From positions 124,001-188,000 of the forward strand of contig NZ_SHKW01000002.1 in NCBI RefSeq assembly GCF_004217555.1: a stretch of DNA of 64,000 nucleotides, read 5' to 3'. Each line of letters begins with the position of its first letter. Positions within the stretch are counted from its first letter, which is position 1. This stretch comes from Edaphobacter modestus (GTDB lineage: Bacteria; Acidobacteriota; Terriglobia; Terriglobales; Acidobacteriaceae). Positions 49,942 to 58,663 of the stretch are shown here, piece by piece. The position numbers were made by a program, and so were the translations under genes. Under the pieces are notes generated by a model. That model worked only from the letters and a program-made list of their open reading frames with translations, had not been told where the DNA came from and did not search any database.

Positions 49942-51198
49942 ATGCAAGCAGTCATAGCTATTCCTACATTCGCCAGTGTGATCGACAGCCAGAAAGCAGC
50001 AGAACTACTCCTGCATCCACTCGCAGGAGTTCCTCTGCTAAAGAGAATCGCTCTGACCGCGATACGCGCAGGAGCAACTGACATCATTCTGATTTGCCCT
50101 GAGTCCGTGGATCACGCATTAACGCAGAGATTCTCGCAAGAGCTCTTCTCTTATGGAAGTCGAATCAGGGTCATTCAGTTTGACACATTTCATCCACGCC
50201 ACTTCTCAAGTTGGGCGAAGCTAGAGGAACACCTGCACGACGAGTTCCTTTGGATGCCCTGGAACTGGATCACAACCAAGCAGTTCCTTACAAACCTGCC
50301 GCTCATGAGTATGTCCTCCGTCGACTGGGCGAGACCTGCTCACATCTCACTGCATGACATTGTCCGCGACCAATCCGTATCTACTCCGCCCTTTTCTCAG
50401 ACGGACGGCGTCAAGGTCACTTCGCTAGAGAGGATCGAGAGCGCTGAGCGCTTTCTGGTCGCACACTCTGGCAAAGTTCTGGATGGCATTCATACATCTT
50501 TCAATCGGCGCCTTTGCCGACCATTTGTAAGACTGTTGTCTCATACCTCGGTGACCCCGAACGCAGTCACCTTCGGAGGTGTCATTGTCTCGGTTGTGTC
50601 GGCCATCGCCTTCGCACACGGCGGGTACCTATATTCAGTGTTGGGTGGTTTGCTGTTCTATATTGCCGGCCTATTCGACGAGATGGATGGAATGCTGGCT
50701 CGAATCAAGTTTGCGGAGTCGCCGCGCGGAACGTGGCTTGAGGGTTTTGCCGACGGACTTAGCTACCTTCTTCTATTTGGTGGAATCACAATCGGGCTAA
50801 GTCTCCGATACGGCAGGCCCGCTGTGCTGATGGGTATCTTGCTTCTCGTCGGGGCCATTCTTGCCTTAGTCACCACTTCACTCCAGCGCCGCCGAGCAAC
50901 CGCAGCAGACCGGCCAAACGAATATCTGGGCCGCATGTACCAGTTACTCGATAAGGATTCAGGAAACTGGATCTCTCGTGTCGTACGCCAGCTTCAGGCT
51001 TTTGTGAGAAGAGGGATATTGGTCTACTACATTTTCATCTTCACACTCATTGGAGCGCTGCCGCTGATCTTTGTCCTCGCAACACTCGGCGCTCATCTCA
51101 CGTGGATTCTGACTCTCTATTTCAATCGAAGATTCTTTGCTCAATCGTTCTCTACCCGAGCAACACCAACAGTAAACACAATCAAGGAGGCACTATGA
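49942..51198 (+). CDS. CDP-alcohol phosphatidyltransferase fused to degenerate nucleotidyltransferase
   Basis: A 418-residue membrane enzyme. Residues 1-190 resemble a nucleotidyltransferase of the IPCT/IspD type (VIAIPTFASVIDSQKAAELL, LAGVPLLKRIALTAIRAGAT) but lack the GxGTR and PK signature, so this domain is probably inactive. Residues 195-400 are a CDP-alcohol phosphatidyltransferase. Asp246, Asp249-Gly250, Ala253-Arg254, Gly263, Glu267 and Asp271 (FDEMDGMLARIKFAE, RGTWLEGFADGL) keep the canonical spacing D-x2-DG-x2-AR-x8-G-x3-D-x3-D, except that the third Asp is Glu. The architecture resembles bifunctional inositol-phosphate cytidylyltransferase/di-inositol-phosphate synthases. The product may be an inositol-type phospholipid or phosphodiester. 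The headgroup is unknown. Confidence 0.8.
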   Translation: MQAVIAIPTFASVIDSQKAAELLLHPLAGVPLLKRIALTAIRAGATDIILICPESVDHALTQRFSQELFSYGSRIRVIQFDTFHPRHFSSWAKLEEHLHDEFLWMPWNWITTKQFLTNLPLMSMSSVDWARPAHISLHDIVRDQSVSTPPFSQTDGVKVTSLERIESAERFLVAHSGKVLDGIHTSFNRRLCRPFVRLLSHTSVTPNAVTFGGVIVSVVSAIAFAHGGYLYSVLGGLLFYIAGLFDEMDGMLARIKFAESPRGTWLEGFADGLSYLLLFGGITIGLSLRYGRPAVLMGILLLVGAILALVTTSLQRRRATAADRPNEYLGRMYQLLDKDSGNWISRVVRQLQAFVRRGILVYYIFIFTLIGALPLIFVLATLGAHLTWILTLYFNRRFFAQSFSTRATPTVNTIKEAL

Positions 51199-51938
51199 AG
51201 GCGGTAATATTGGCTGCAGGTCAAGGTACCAGGATTCGCTCCGTACACGGGGAACACCCAAAATGCCTGATTGAAGTTGACGAAACGACGATCCTGGACC
51301 ACCAACTCGACGCACTCTCAACGGCCGGAGTCAATGAAGTGGCTATTGTGGTCGGCTACGAGAAGGAACAGATTGTCTCGCACATCGGAAACAAACGGTT
51401 GGGTGATAACCAGAGGATTTATTTCATCGAAAATGGAGCGTTCGCAATCACTAATAATATCTATTCGCTTTGGACCGCAAGTGATTGGCTCCGCGGCGAT
51501 AGTTTCATCGTCCTGAATGCGGATGTCATCTTCGATCCCGACATTCTTAACTCCGCGGTGCAGCCTTTTGCACCGATCTCGATGATCGTAGACCCATTGT
51601 GGCGGGATGAAACGATGAAGGTCATGATCGAAGACGACCGTGTAACTCGCATGAGCAAAAAGATTTCACAGGAGGAGTTCAGCGGAACGTATATAGGAAT
51701 TACGGTTTTCTCGAAGTCGATACAGAACAGATTTTTCGACAAGCTAAGTACTGTCATCGCCGCTGGTCGCATCAATGACTTCTTTAATGTCGTCGTGCAG
51801 GAACTCGCAGACGAAGGCGTTCACGTCGGCTACACGAGCACAGACGGATTGGCCTGGGCCGAAATCGATGATCCCCTCGATCTGACCTTCGCACAGCAGA
51901 GTGTATTTCCCAACCTCTCAGCCGCAAGGAGCGTTTGA
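51195..51938 (+). CDS. NTP:sugar/alcohol-phosphate nucleotidyltransferase
   Basis: A 247-residue cytosolic enzyme of the LicC/IPCT-like nucleotidyltransferase group. The nucleotide-binding loop AAGQGTRIRSVHGEHPKCLI contains the GxGTR(x)nPK signature at residues 9-23. Asp of LNADVIFD and the terminal IDDPLDL would bind metal. The stretch NNIYSLWTASDWL is typical of choline-, inositol- or aminoethylphosphonate-phosphate cytidylyltransferases. AAGGAGG precedes the ATG, which overlaps the phosphatidyltransferase stop (ATGA). It probably supplies the CDP-activated alcohol that the neighbouring enzyme uses, replacing that protein's inactive N-terminal domain. The exact substrate cannot be read from sequence. 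Confidence 0.82.
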   Translation: MKAVILAAGQGTRIRSVHGEHPKCLIEVDETTILDHQLDALSTAGVNEVAIVVGYEKEQIVSHIGNKRLGDNQRIYFIENGAFAITNNIYSLWTASDWLRGDSFIVLNADVIFDPDILNSAVQPFAPISMIVDPLWRDETMKVMIEDDRVTRMSKKISQEEFSGTYIGITVFSKSIQNRFFDKLSTVIAAGRINDFFNVVVQELADEGVHVGYTSTDGLAWAEIDDPLDLTFAQQSVFPNLSAARSV

Positions 51939-51940
51939 TT

Positions 51941-52786
51941 GTGTCACCAAAAGAAATCATCGCCGAGAACTTCTCGCCTAGCCAGTGGCTCTCTTGGCCG
52001 CGCAGTTCCATACGAGTGATCGATTGGAACATTGACCGTGGCTTGCAGCTTCGGTCGATCATAGATTTCCTGGGGGATGCGAATGCCGATATTCTCATTC
52101 TTCAGGAAGTCGACATCAATGCTCGACGAACTAACCGTCTAAACATCGCTCAGGAGATCGCCCGAAAGTTGCGCCTGAACTATGTCTTCGGGCGCGAGTT
52201 TGTGGAGCTGACCCAGGGTTCGGACACCAGCCCTGCATGGCACGGACAAGCCACACTTTCCCGATGGAAACTTTCAAACCCGAGACTCATTCGTTTCCAA
52301 CAGCAGTCCAACTTCTGGAGACCACGGTGGTATCTGCCAAAGACGGAACCTTTCCAGGAAAGACTCGGGGGAAGGCTTGCCCTGGTCTCCGAGATCAACA
52401 TATCTGGCGTTTCAGTTGTTTCTTACAACCTGCATCTCGAGAGCCGTGGTAATGATGAATTACGGCTTGCCCAGTTAGACGAGGTGCTGAGAGATGCACG
52501 GTCGTACGAGCCTGCACGCCTGAAGGTCATCGCAGGCGACCTGAACCTAAATGCATCACAACCATCGCCTGCCAATGCAATAACCGGTAATGGCTTCATC
52601 AATGCCGTTCCAACTGGTCGCGTGGCAACTACTCCAGGACGTCATCTCCTCGAACCCGGTCGTCATATCGATTGGGCATTCGTACGCGGCTCTGTGCAGG
52701 TCAACAAGGGACGCGTCCACAACTCAATCAAGGCTTCGGATCACTATCCAATCTCATTCGAAATCGGGCTTTCCAGTGGACGCTGA
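51941..52786 (+). CDS. Endonuclease/exonuclease/phosphatase (EEP) family phosphoesterase
   Basis: A 281-residue enzyme with the EEP catalytic signatures in order: VIDWNIDRG, ILQEVDINARR (Glu), VVSYNLHLESRG (Asn and His), IAGDLNLNASQ (Asp and Asn), and KASDHYPISFEI (Asp-His). There is no signal peptide. The family includes nucleases, sphingomyelinases and inositol-polyphosphate phosphatases. In this operon a phosphatase or phosphodiesterase acting on the lipid precursor or product is more likely than a nuclease. The GTG at 51941 is preferred because AAGGAG lies 9 bases before it; a TTG at 51935 overlaps the upstream stop. It is the last gene of the run. Confidence 0.82.
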   Translation: MSPKEIIAENFSPSQWLSWPRSSIRVIDWNIDRGLQLRSIIDFLGDANADILILQEVDINARRTNRLNIAQEIARKLRLNYVFGREFVELTQGSDTSPAWHGQATLSRWKLSNPRLIRFQQQSNFWRPRWYLPKTEPFQERLGGRLALVSEINISGVSVVSYNLHLESRGNDELRLAQLDEVLRDARSYEPARLKVIAGDLNLNASQPSPANAITGNGFINAVPTGRVATTPGRHLLEPGRHIDWAFVRGSVQVNKGRVHNSIKASDHYPISFEIGLSSGR

Positions 52787-53757
52787 AGGCAACTGCTTTC
52801 TTCGTGCAACCTAATGGCGGTCTCCTCCTGCTTTCGAGATCGATCGTATCGTAAATCAACTGGCATTCTCGACGAGCGCCAAATCGCCAATGCGCTTATG
52901 GAGAACTAGGACCTTCTCTCTAGACAGAGTTCGATGCTCTAAGCTCCGTTACGTGGCTCAGTTGCCTACAAAACTGGAATAAAGTTGATACTGACGTGTC
53001 AACTGATTCAGTGGCCAATGCAGATTGTGCGGAGCGGTTAAGCTTTGGGACACGACCAATACGCGACCATCGTACGGTCGAAACCATCCCGAATGGTCCT
53101 AAACCATCCTAAATCGAGGGATCACGAGTATGTCTTTAACCTATTTGTTTTAGACAGAGCTTATGAGGCGATTTAGAAGGACTCATAAACGGTCGTCTTT
53201 GACGTCCTAAGCTGAAGGCGATGAGGGCATCGGCGATTTATCACTAATCGAGGTTAGAAACGCCGACCGCGGACTAACGAAGATTGTCTCGTAGTTGCCG
53301 AAATGTATGGTCCGCCGTCTGACTGCAAGGGAAAAGTCTGGTGGATGAAGAAAGTCTGCGTCAATGTATCCGGCCTGTTTGTGGAGATGTCTCTCCTGGC
53401 CATGATGAGATACGCCGCGTACCTGTCCTTCGAAACTGGTCGTCGAACGGCTCACCTGCGCTCAACTTCACTTCCGTGCAAGCCTCACCCCGTCCGAGCC
53501 AAGGAGGTGCGGCGATGACAGCTCCTGAGCGCCTCAACACTCGCCAGTCCGCTATCCATCACCTCCCATCTCGTGCGCCAGAACGCAACGTCGAAGTGCG
53601 CTCGAACTGCGACAACGACTGTCACAACGCAGGTCCAGAAATGCAGAACAAGTCTGCATTTCGCCATATAACCGGAGTCCGTGCTTTCCTAACTGTCGCT
53701 CTCCGGCCTTGCAACAGCTCGCCGGCCATCTGCCACCCATTGAAATCCCATAGGTAG
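52787..53757. other. Gene-poor decayed region before the IS91-type remnant
   Basis: About 970 bases without a supportable gene. A minus-strand tail ending VLHKRIGDLALVENAS near 52850-52910 resembles LDERIGDLASIQMGN near 57630-57670, suggesting two relics of one unknown gene. A small frame at 53515 with a perfect AAGGAGG (MTAPERLNTRQSA) has no recognisable content. The motif ctcctggccatgatgag at 53393 also occurs at 58128. Short inverted repeats occur near 53050-53090. Confidence 0.4.
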
Positions 53758-54135
53758 ATCACCGCGTCCGTCGCAAACGCCAGCTTTCGCTGGCGAGACT
53801 CCGCCCATGGCAACAAGAAGCGCGTCATGAGCCTGCCGGTAGACGAGTTCCTACGCCGCTTCCTGCTGCACCTGCTCCCACGCGGCTTCGTCCGCATTCG
53901 CAACTTCGGATTCCTCGCCAACCGCCAACGAGCCACGCTGTTGCCGCTCTGCTTCAGCCTGCTTGGCAGTTCGGCCGATCGGACCAGAGCTGAACTAACG
54001 ACTCACGACCCCAAGCGATCCCCGGCCCTTCCCAAGTGCCCGCTCTGCAGTGGAACCATGTACGTGGTTGAGCGGCTCTCCTCAGCTAAACTACTTCCTC
54101 GATCTCCACCGCAACAGGCCAGGTGCGCCGTATGA
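53758..54135 (+). pseudogene. IS91-type transposase C-terminal remnant
   Basis: The plus-strand frame reads SFRWRDSAHGNKKRVMSLPV, then DEFLRRFLLHLLPRGFVRIR and NFGFLANRQRATLLPLCF, and ends KCPLCSGTMYVVERL. This is the conserved C-terminal third of the Y2 transposases of IS91/IS801-type rolling-circle elements, with the terminal zinc-finger-like CPxC. The N-terminal HUH domain and tyrosines are missing; a stop precedes the fragment at 53755. IS91-type elements can mobilise adjacent genes, so this remnant may explain local rearrangement. Confidence 0.75.
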
Positions 54136-54391
54136 CCCAGCAACGCCAGCCTCGAACCCAAGCCATGCAACAGCATGCCCGCCCGGTCTGCGCCCCGGGC
54201 GACTCCAACTCACTGCAGCTTCTCCAGCACGCTCGTCAAACACTCCGCTGGAGCTTAGCAGCCTCAGACTCACCCGACCCTCAGCCTACTCAACGACTCC
54301 GCAAACCCCTACGAACAGCCTGCCGGATCACCTAAAACCCATCCAACTCCCATAGAGCAGAGGCCCCAGAGAAAGCGGCTTCCTTCAAGTC

Positions 54392-54461
54392 GCTGTATCT
54401 GGACCGCCCCAGCGAAGCCGCGTCACCTCTTACGCTCACAAATGGGAGGTCCAGATACAGC
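54392..54461. repeat. 14-bp inverted repeat, possible IS91-type terminus or terminator
   Basis: GCTGTATCTGGACC (54392-54405) is perfectly inverted at 54448-54461 with 42 bases between. It lies between the IS91-type remnant and the convergent phosphoesterase gene. It may be the hairpin of an IS91-type end, or a bidirectional terminator. Confidence 0.5.
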
Positions 54462-54515
54462 ACTAAGACTTCTCGGTACTAATCCTAGGACCAAGCGAAA
54501 CGCTTCAGCGAGTCA

Positions 54516-57416
54516 TTAGTCGTCGTCATCGTCGCCGCCATACTTCATGGCTGCTTTGACGAGTGGGCCGGGTGCCTGGACTTTGTCTTCGCCGGGGTAG
54601 GGGCGATTCCAGCCAGTGGTGACGTACCAGGTAACGTGGTTTAGGAAATTGGGATCGACTGCGTCGGCCTTGTCGTACTTGCCCTTCATGACTTTGGCTG
54701 TTGCCTTGAGCCATTCTTTTTCGGTGGGCGTGTAGGCGACGGGCTTGCCTGCTGGTAGATCTGGTCCCTGATCGAGCGCGATGGCGGCCGGTACGACATC
54801 GTAGGGCGTTAGGTCGGCATTGTCCTGAAAGGCATCGAACATGGGCGAGGCGACGAGGTCGAACTGCGTGAGGGGTTGAGCACCAAGGATGTTTTCGATG
54901 GTGCGGTTGATGTTCTCGGCAGTGTAGGTGGTGTGGATGACCTTGCCCTGGCCGGGCATCTGCGGAGCGACGGTATAGGGGCTGATGATGTAGACGGGCT
55001 GGCGGTGGCCGTCGACGTGGTCGGTGCCTGCCTGCGAATCATCCTCTTCGACGAAGATGGCGGACTTGTCCCAGACCTTGCTGTGGCTGATGGCTTCGAT
55101 CATGCGGCCGAGTGCGAGGTCGTTGTCGGCCTGGTAGTTGAGGGGGTAGGGACGCCCCTTGGATGTACCTGCAGTGTGGTCGTCGGGCAGCCAGAGGATG
55201 GTGAGGTTGGGAACCTGGTTCGCGGCGTCCATACGTTTGAATTCTTTGATCCAGTAGTCGGCGCGGTATTGGTCAGGGATGTCGAGGTTGAATGGCGGAA
55301 AGTGCGGATCCATGATCTTTGCCGCGGATGGGATAACGGATGTGACGTGGATGGCATCGTCGGGGACGATGCAGTCGGTGATGGGAGCTTTACCCTCTTT
55401 GCAGAGCGAGGTCTTGTAGAAGTCTGTCCAGGTGTAAGCGGAGCCGTCCTGTTTGCGTGCAATGGTGGTGCCGCTGCTCCATTCGCCGTAAAGGCGTGCG
55501 GTCATGCCCATGGCTGCGACTTCGGTCCAGAGAAAGCCTTTGGGCGTGTTCGTGAGCGCATCTTCTGCCTGGCCGCCGGGGTACGAGCGGATCCAATCGG
55601 GCGAGAGGATGTCGTTCGAGTAGAATGAGCCGGACATGCCGATCCATGGGTGGCCATCGGCAGATTGGCGGCTTGGTGCATAGACATTGTCGAGCAGCGG
55701 GAAGCGCTTTACGAAGGCGTGTTGGTTGGGCACGGCGGAGGCGAAGACCGCTAGCTCCTTTGCGCCGTTGCCCCAGGCTACATCCCCAAGCATCTGATCG
55801 AAGGTGCGGTTCTCTTTGATGATGAGGAAAACGTGCTTGATGAGCGATGGCTCTCCGATGTGTTTCGGTATGGCGGTCGGTTTCGCGTGCGAATCAATGA
55901 ACTGTTTGCCGACTTCGATGTTGGTGGTCAGATTCCAGTGATTGTTTTCGAACACCTGCTTACTGAAGGTGGCGAGGCTGGTTGCGTTGGGCTCGGCGAA
56001 GAGATTGACGATGCCCATGTCGGCGTGGGTGTTGTAGGCGATGACGCCGCTCTTGGTTGTAGTGGTTGTGCCGCGTGAGCCGAGGCCTTTGTCGTCGGCT
56101 ATGACGAGCTGTTTGCGTGCCTTGTCGTAGGCGATGGAGGTTGGGAAGTAGCCTGTCGGGATGTAGCCGATGACGGGGTTCGCATCGCGGCCCTGGAGGT
56201 CGACGACGGCAACGGCGTTTGCCTGACCGAGTGTGACGTAGGCTGTGCCGCTCTCTGTAACGGCGACTCCGTTGGGGCCGGAGCCGAAGGTGCCACCCGC
56301 GATGGGAACGCTGAGATTGATGGTCCGGGTGACCTTGTTGGTGTCGAGATCGACGATGGAGAGGCTATCGCTGTAGGCGTTGGCAACGAAGAGACGCGAA
56401 CCGACGATGGTCATGCCTGCGGGGTGGAGGCCGACATTGATTGTAGTCGCCAGTTTGCCCGTGTTGAGATCGACGACAGAGATGGTGCCGGTGAGGGTGT
56501 AGGCATCGGTGCGATCGACCACGATGGGCGTGCCGTCGGAGTCGTTCGTAAAGTCACCTGAGGTGGCGGGGCGGCCACCCTCGTTGCTGATGTAGGCGAA
56601 GTTGCCGTGGACGACGACGCTGTTGGGCACGTTGCCTACGGGAATTTGTGCGGCGAGTTTTGCGGGCGAGGCTGTGAGGTCGATGACACCGAGCGTGTTG
56701 GCTGCGTTGAGTGCGACGTAGGCTCGCTTGCCGTCAGATGAGAAGGCGATGCCGCCGGGGTTGATCGATTTTGCGTTGTGGTAGGTGCGTCCGTCTGAGG
56801 GAGGCGGTGGCAGAGTGACCCGCTGTTCGTGGCTGAGGAGACCGGAGTTCGGGTCGACGTTGGCAACGGAGACATAGTTGTTGTCCTGGCTAAAGAGCAG
56901 CCTGGAGCCGTCAGGCGAGTAGGCGATGCCGGCGAAGGAGCCGGTGCTGCGGTCCTTCGCTGAGGCGTTTGGCGCACCTTCGGGAAGATAGCGCTGCAGG
57001 ACCTGACCGTTCTGCGTGTCGAAGACGACGATGGGCTGCGGCGATCCCATCAGGAGGACCGCGGCGGTGTGCGCAGTCTTGCCAGGATTGAGCGCGATGG
57101 CCTTGGCACGGATCGGGGCACCGAGTTCGACGAGGCGACCGGCTGGCGTCAGCACTTGATTGTCGGAGACGACGATGGAGCCGTCGCGCTGCGGGCCCAC
57201 GGTGCGATTAGGGCTATCGACTTGCGACTGAATGCCGGACGCGGTGGCGCTGCTTCTGGTTTTGTCAAGGATGTCGTCTTTTGGGGCCGCAACATTGAAA
57301 TCGGAGGTGGGGCCGGATTGCGGGTTCGGAGTCTGCGCGGAGATCGACAGAGAGTAGACAAAAAAGGAGAGCACGGCTTTTTTTGCGGCTCGGCTGGAGA
57401 GCGTGGCGATTCTCAT
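54516..57416 (-). CDS. YncE-type propeller / phosphoesterase fusion protein
   Basis: A 966-residue exported protein. A signal peptide (AVLSFFVYSLSISAQ) precedes a seven-bladed YVTN-type propeller, residues about 80-500 (FAGIAYSPDGSRLLFSQDNN, NPGGIAFSSDGKRAYVALNA, TISVVDLNTGKLATTINVGL, LSIVDLDTNKVTRTINLSVP). An alkaline-phosphatase-superfamily phosphoesterase domain occupies about 525-960 (IKHVFLIIKENRTFDQMLGD, RQSADGHPWIGM, AIFVEEDDSQAGTDHVDGHR). It ends in an acidic tail of five Asp. Fusion of YncE and phosphoesterase domains is known in acidobacteria; substrates are unknown. It faces the IS91-type remnant and is not obviously operonic. Codon usage is more GC-rich than in neighbouring genes. 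Confidence 0.85.
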   Translation of the reverse strand: MRIATLSSRAAKKAVLSFFVYSLSISAQTPNPQSGPTSDFNVAAPKDDILDKTRSSATASGIQSQVDSPNRTVGPQRDGSIVVSDNQVLTPAGRLVELGAPIRAKAIALNPGKTAHTAAVLLMGSPQPIVVFDTQNGQVLQRYLPEGAPNASAKDRSTGSFAGIAYSPDGSRLLFSQDNNYVSVANVDPNSGLLSHEQRVTLPPPPSDGRTYHNAKSINPGGIAFSSDGKRAYVALNAANTLGVIDLTASPAKLAAQIPVGNVPNSVVVHGNFAYISNEGGRPATSGDFTNDSDGTPIVVDRTDAYTLTGTISVVDLNTGKLATTINVGLHPAGMTIVGSRLFVANAYSDSLSIVDLDTNKVTRTINLSVPIAGGTFGSGPNGVAVTESGTAYVTLGQANAVAVVDLQGRDANPVIGYIPTGYFPTSIAYDKARKQLVIADDKGLGSRGTTTTTKSGVIAYNTHADMGIVNLFAEPNATSLATFSKQVFENNHWNLTTNIEVGKQFIDSHAKPTAIPKHIGEPSLIKHVFLIIKENRTFDQMLGDVAWGNGAKELAVFASAVPNQHAFVKRFPLLDNVYAPSRQSADGHPWIGMSGSFYSNDILSPDWIRSYPGGQAEDALTNTPKGFLWTEVAAMGMTARLYGEWSSGTTIARKQDGSAYTWTDFYKTSLCKEGKAPITDCIVPDDAIHVTSVIPSAAKIMDPHFPPFNLDIPDQYRADYWIKEFKRMDAANQVPNLTILWLPDDHTAGTSKGRPYPLNYQADNDLALGRMIEAISHSKVWDKSAIFVEEDDSQAGTDHVDGHRQPVYIISPYTVAPQMPGQGKVIHTTYTAENINRTIENILGAQPLTQFDLVASPMFDAFQDNADLTPYDVVPAAIALDQGPDLPAGKPVAYTPTEKEWLKATAKVMKGKYDKADAVDPNFLNHVTWYVTTGWNRPYPGEDKVQAPGPLVKAAMKYGGDDDDD

Positions 57417-58663
57417 AATGTCCTCTGGAACTATAGATATACATCAAGTTTAAGAAAGGATGATGACCTCGCAGCATCGCCCCTCGAAGTCGGTACGCGA
57501 TCCCATTTCCGCTTACAGAGCTAGCCCGCCGACATGCAGCTATCCGATCGCGGAGAGAACGGAGCGCGATTCGAGCAGACCGTCGTCCGATGATGTTAGT
57601 ATTGAGAAACGCGCTTCTCGTCAGTTACCCATCTGAATTGATGCCAAATCGCCAATGCGCTCATCGAGCGTCGATGGTTCTAATTAATCATTTAGACCGC
57701 GAGAGCGACCCACCTGTCTCGCATCAGCGCATCCTTCTCCATAAAACTCTCAACGACCTCTTCATGCGCTTCGCGCGAAGCCACGAAACCAGGCCTTCCT
57801 AATAGGCTCAGCCTCGCGCGCGCGCGCAAGGGCTGGTAGCGGCCTCCGTGCAGCTCTAGTCCTCCCGCTTCGCGCTTCGGGCGAAGCCAGCTTCCGATAG
57901 AACCCTTCGGCTTCTCCGCTCGTGTGCATCAGTTTGTGTTCCTCGGTTGCCCCAGTCTCGGTGTCGAGCATGGCGACTTGTTGAAAGCTAGGGTGAAAAT
58001 CACAACCTGCGATGATCCTTCGGACTCCTTCCTCCCGCTGACTCTGGTCTCTAAACCAACCACAGTCTACCGGGATGCGCTGGAGCCTTCGCTCTTATCT
58101 AATCAGCCTTTGTGTGGAGAGCAGAGCCTCCTGGCCATGATGAGTTGCGCTGCGTGCTCTTCCTGATAAACGGGACGGTCATGGAAGACCATTTTCGGGA
58201 GCAGGTTGCGAGCACGCGTTGGGAACTGTTCGTTCGTCTTAGCTATCCAGTGCAGACCTTGGTGAGAGCGCTAAATCGTGATCGTGGTGCGGTAAATTTA
58301 GGCAGCCAACTGCACCGACTCTTAACTCTTATATGAAATTTGAAAACTCAACACGCCATTTCATAGAAGGCTGTAGCTATGTGGTGTAAGGCTCCATTAA
58401 AAGGTAGTGGCCCTACGGCGCGGAGTATTTTCATATTCAGTTACTTAGCCAGAAATCCGTATCGCTATACCACATTGGCATTAGAAATGCAATGATGAAT
58501 TGCAGTCAAGTAGTTCGCGGGCTCAGTTGTCCTCATTGATGACAGTGCGGTCAAGCTGGCTTATGGGGGCGCTCTCTGAGCGCGACGCAGTTTGTCGGGC
58601 CACCAGCATTCAGACCCCGCGCTCCGTATGAAACGCTTCGCCGCAAAGCGTTGAGGAGCTTCC
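57417..58663. other. Long intergenic region with palindromes, no clear gene
   Basis: About 1250 bases. A perfect palindrome GCTTCGCGCGAAGC lies at 57768-57781, and a related stem (GCTTCGC / GGCGAAGC) near 57868. A (CG)n tract lies near 57815. The motif shared with 53393 lies at 58128. A relic reading LDERIGDLASIQMGN on the minus strand is at about 57630-57670. The last 60 bases hold the promoter side and GAGGAG of the receptor gene. I find no intact coding gene. Confidence 0.4.

Noticed and set aside
54876..55628. 250-codon plus-strand frame within the phosphoesterase gene
   Set aside because: Antisense shadow caused by codon bias; Val/Asp/Gly-rich with no family pattern.
57768..57900. GCTTCGCGCGAAGC palindromes and CG tract as a replication origin or attachment site
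   Set aside because: No DnaA boxes, parS match or integrase gene adjacent; such palindromes are common in GC-rich intergenic DNA.
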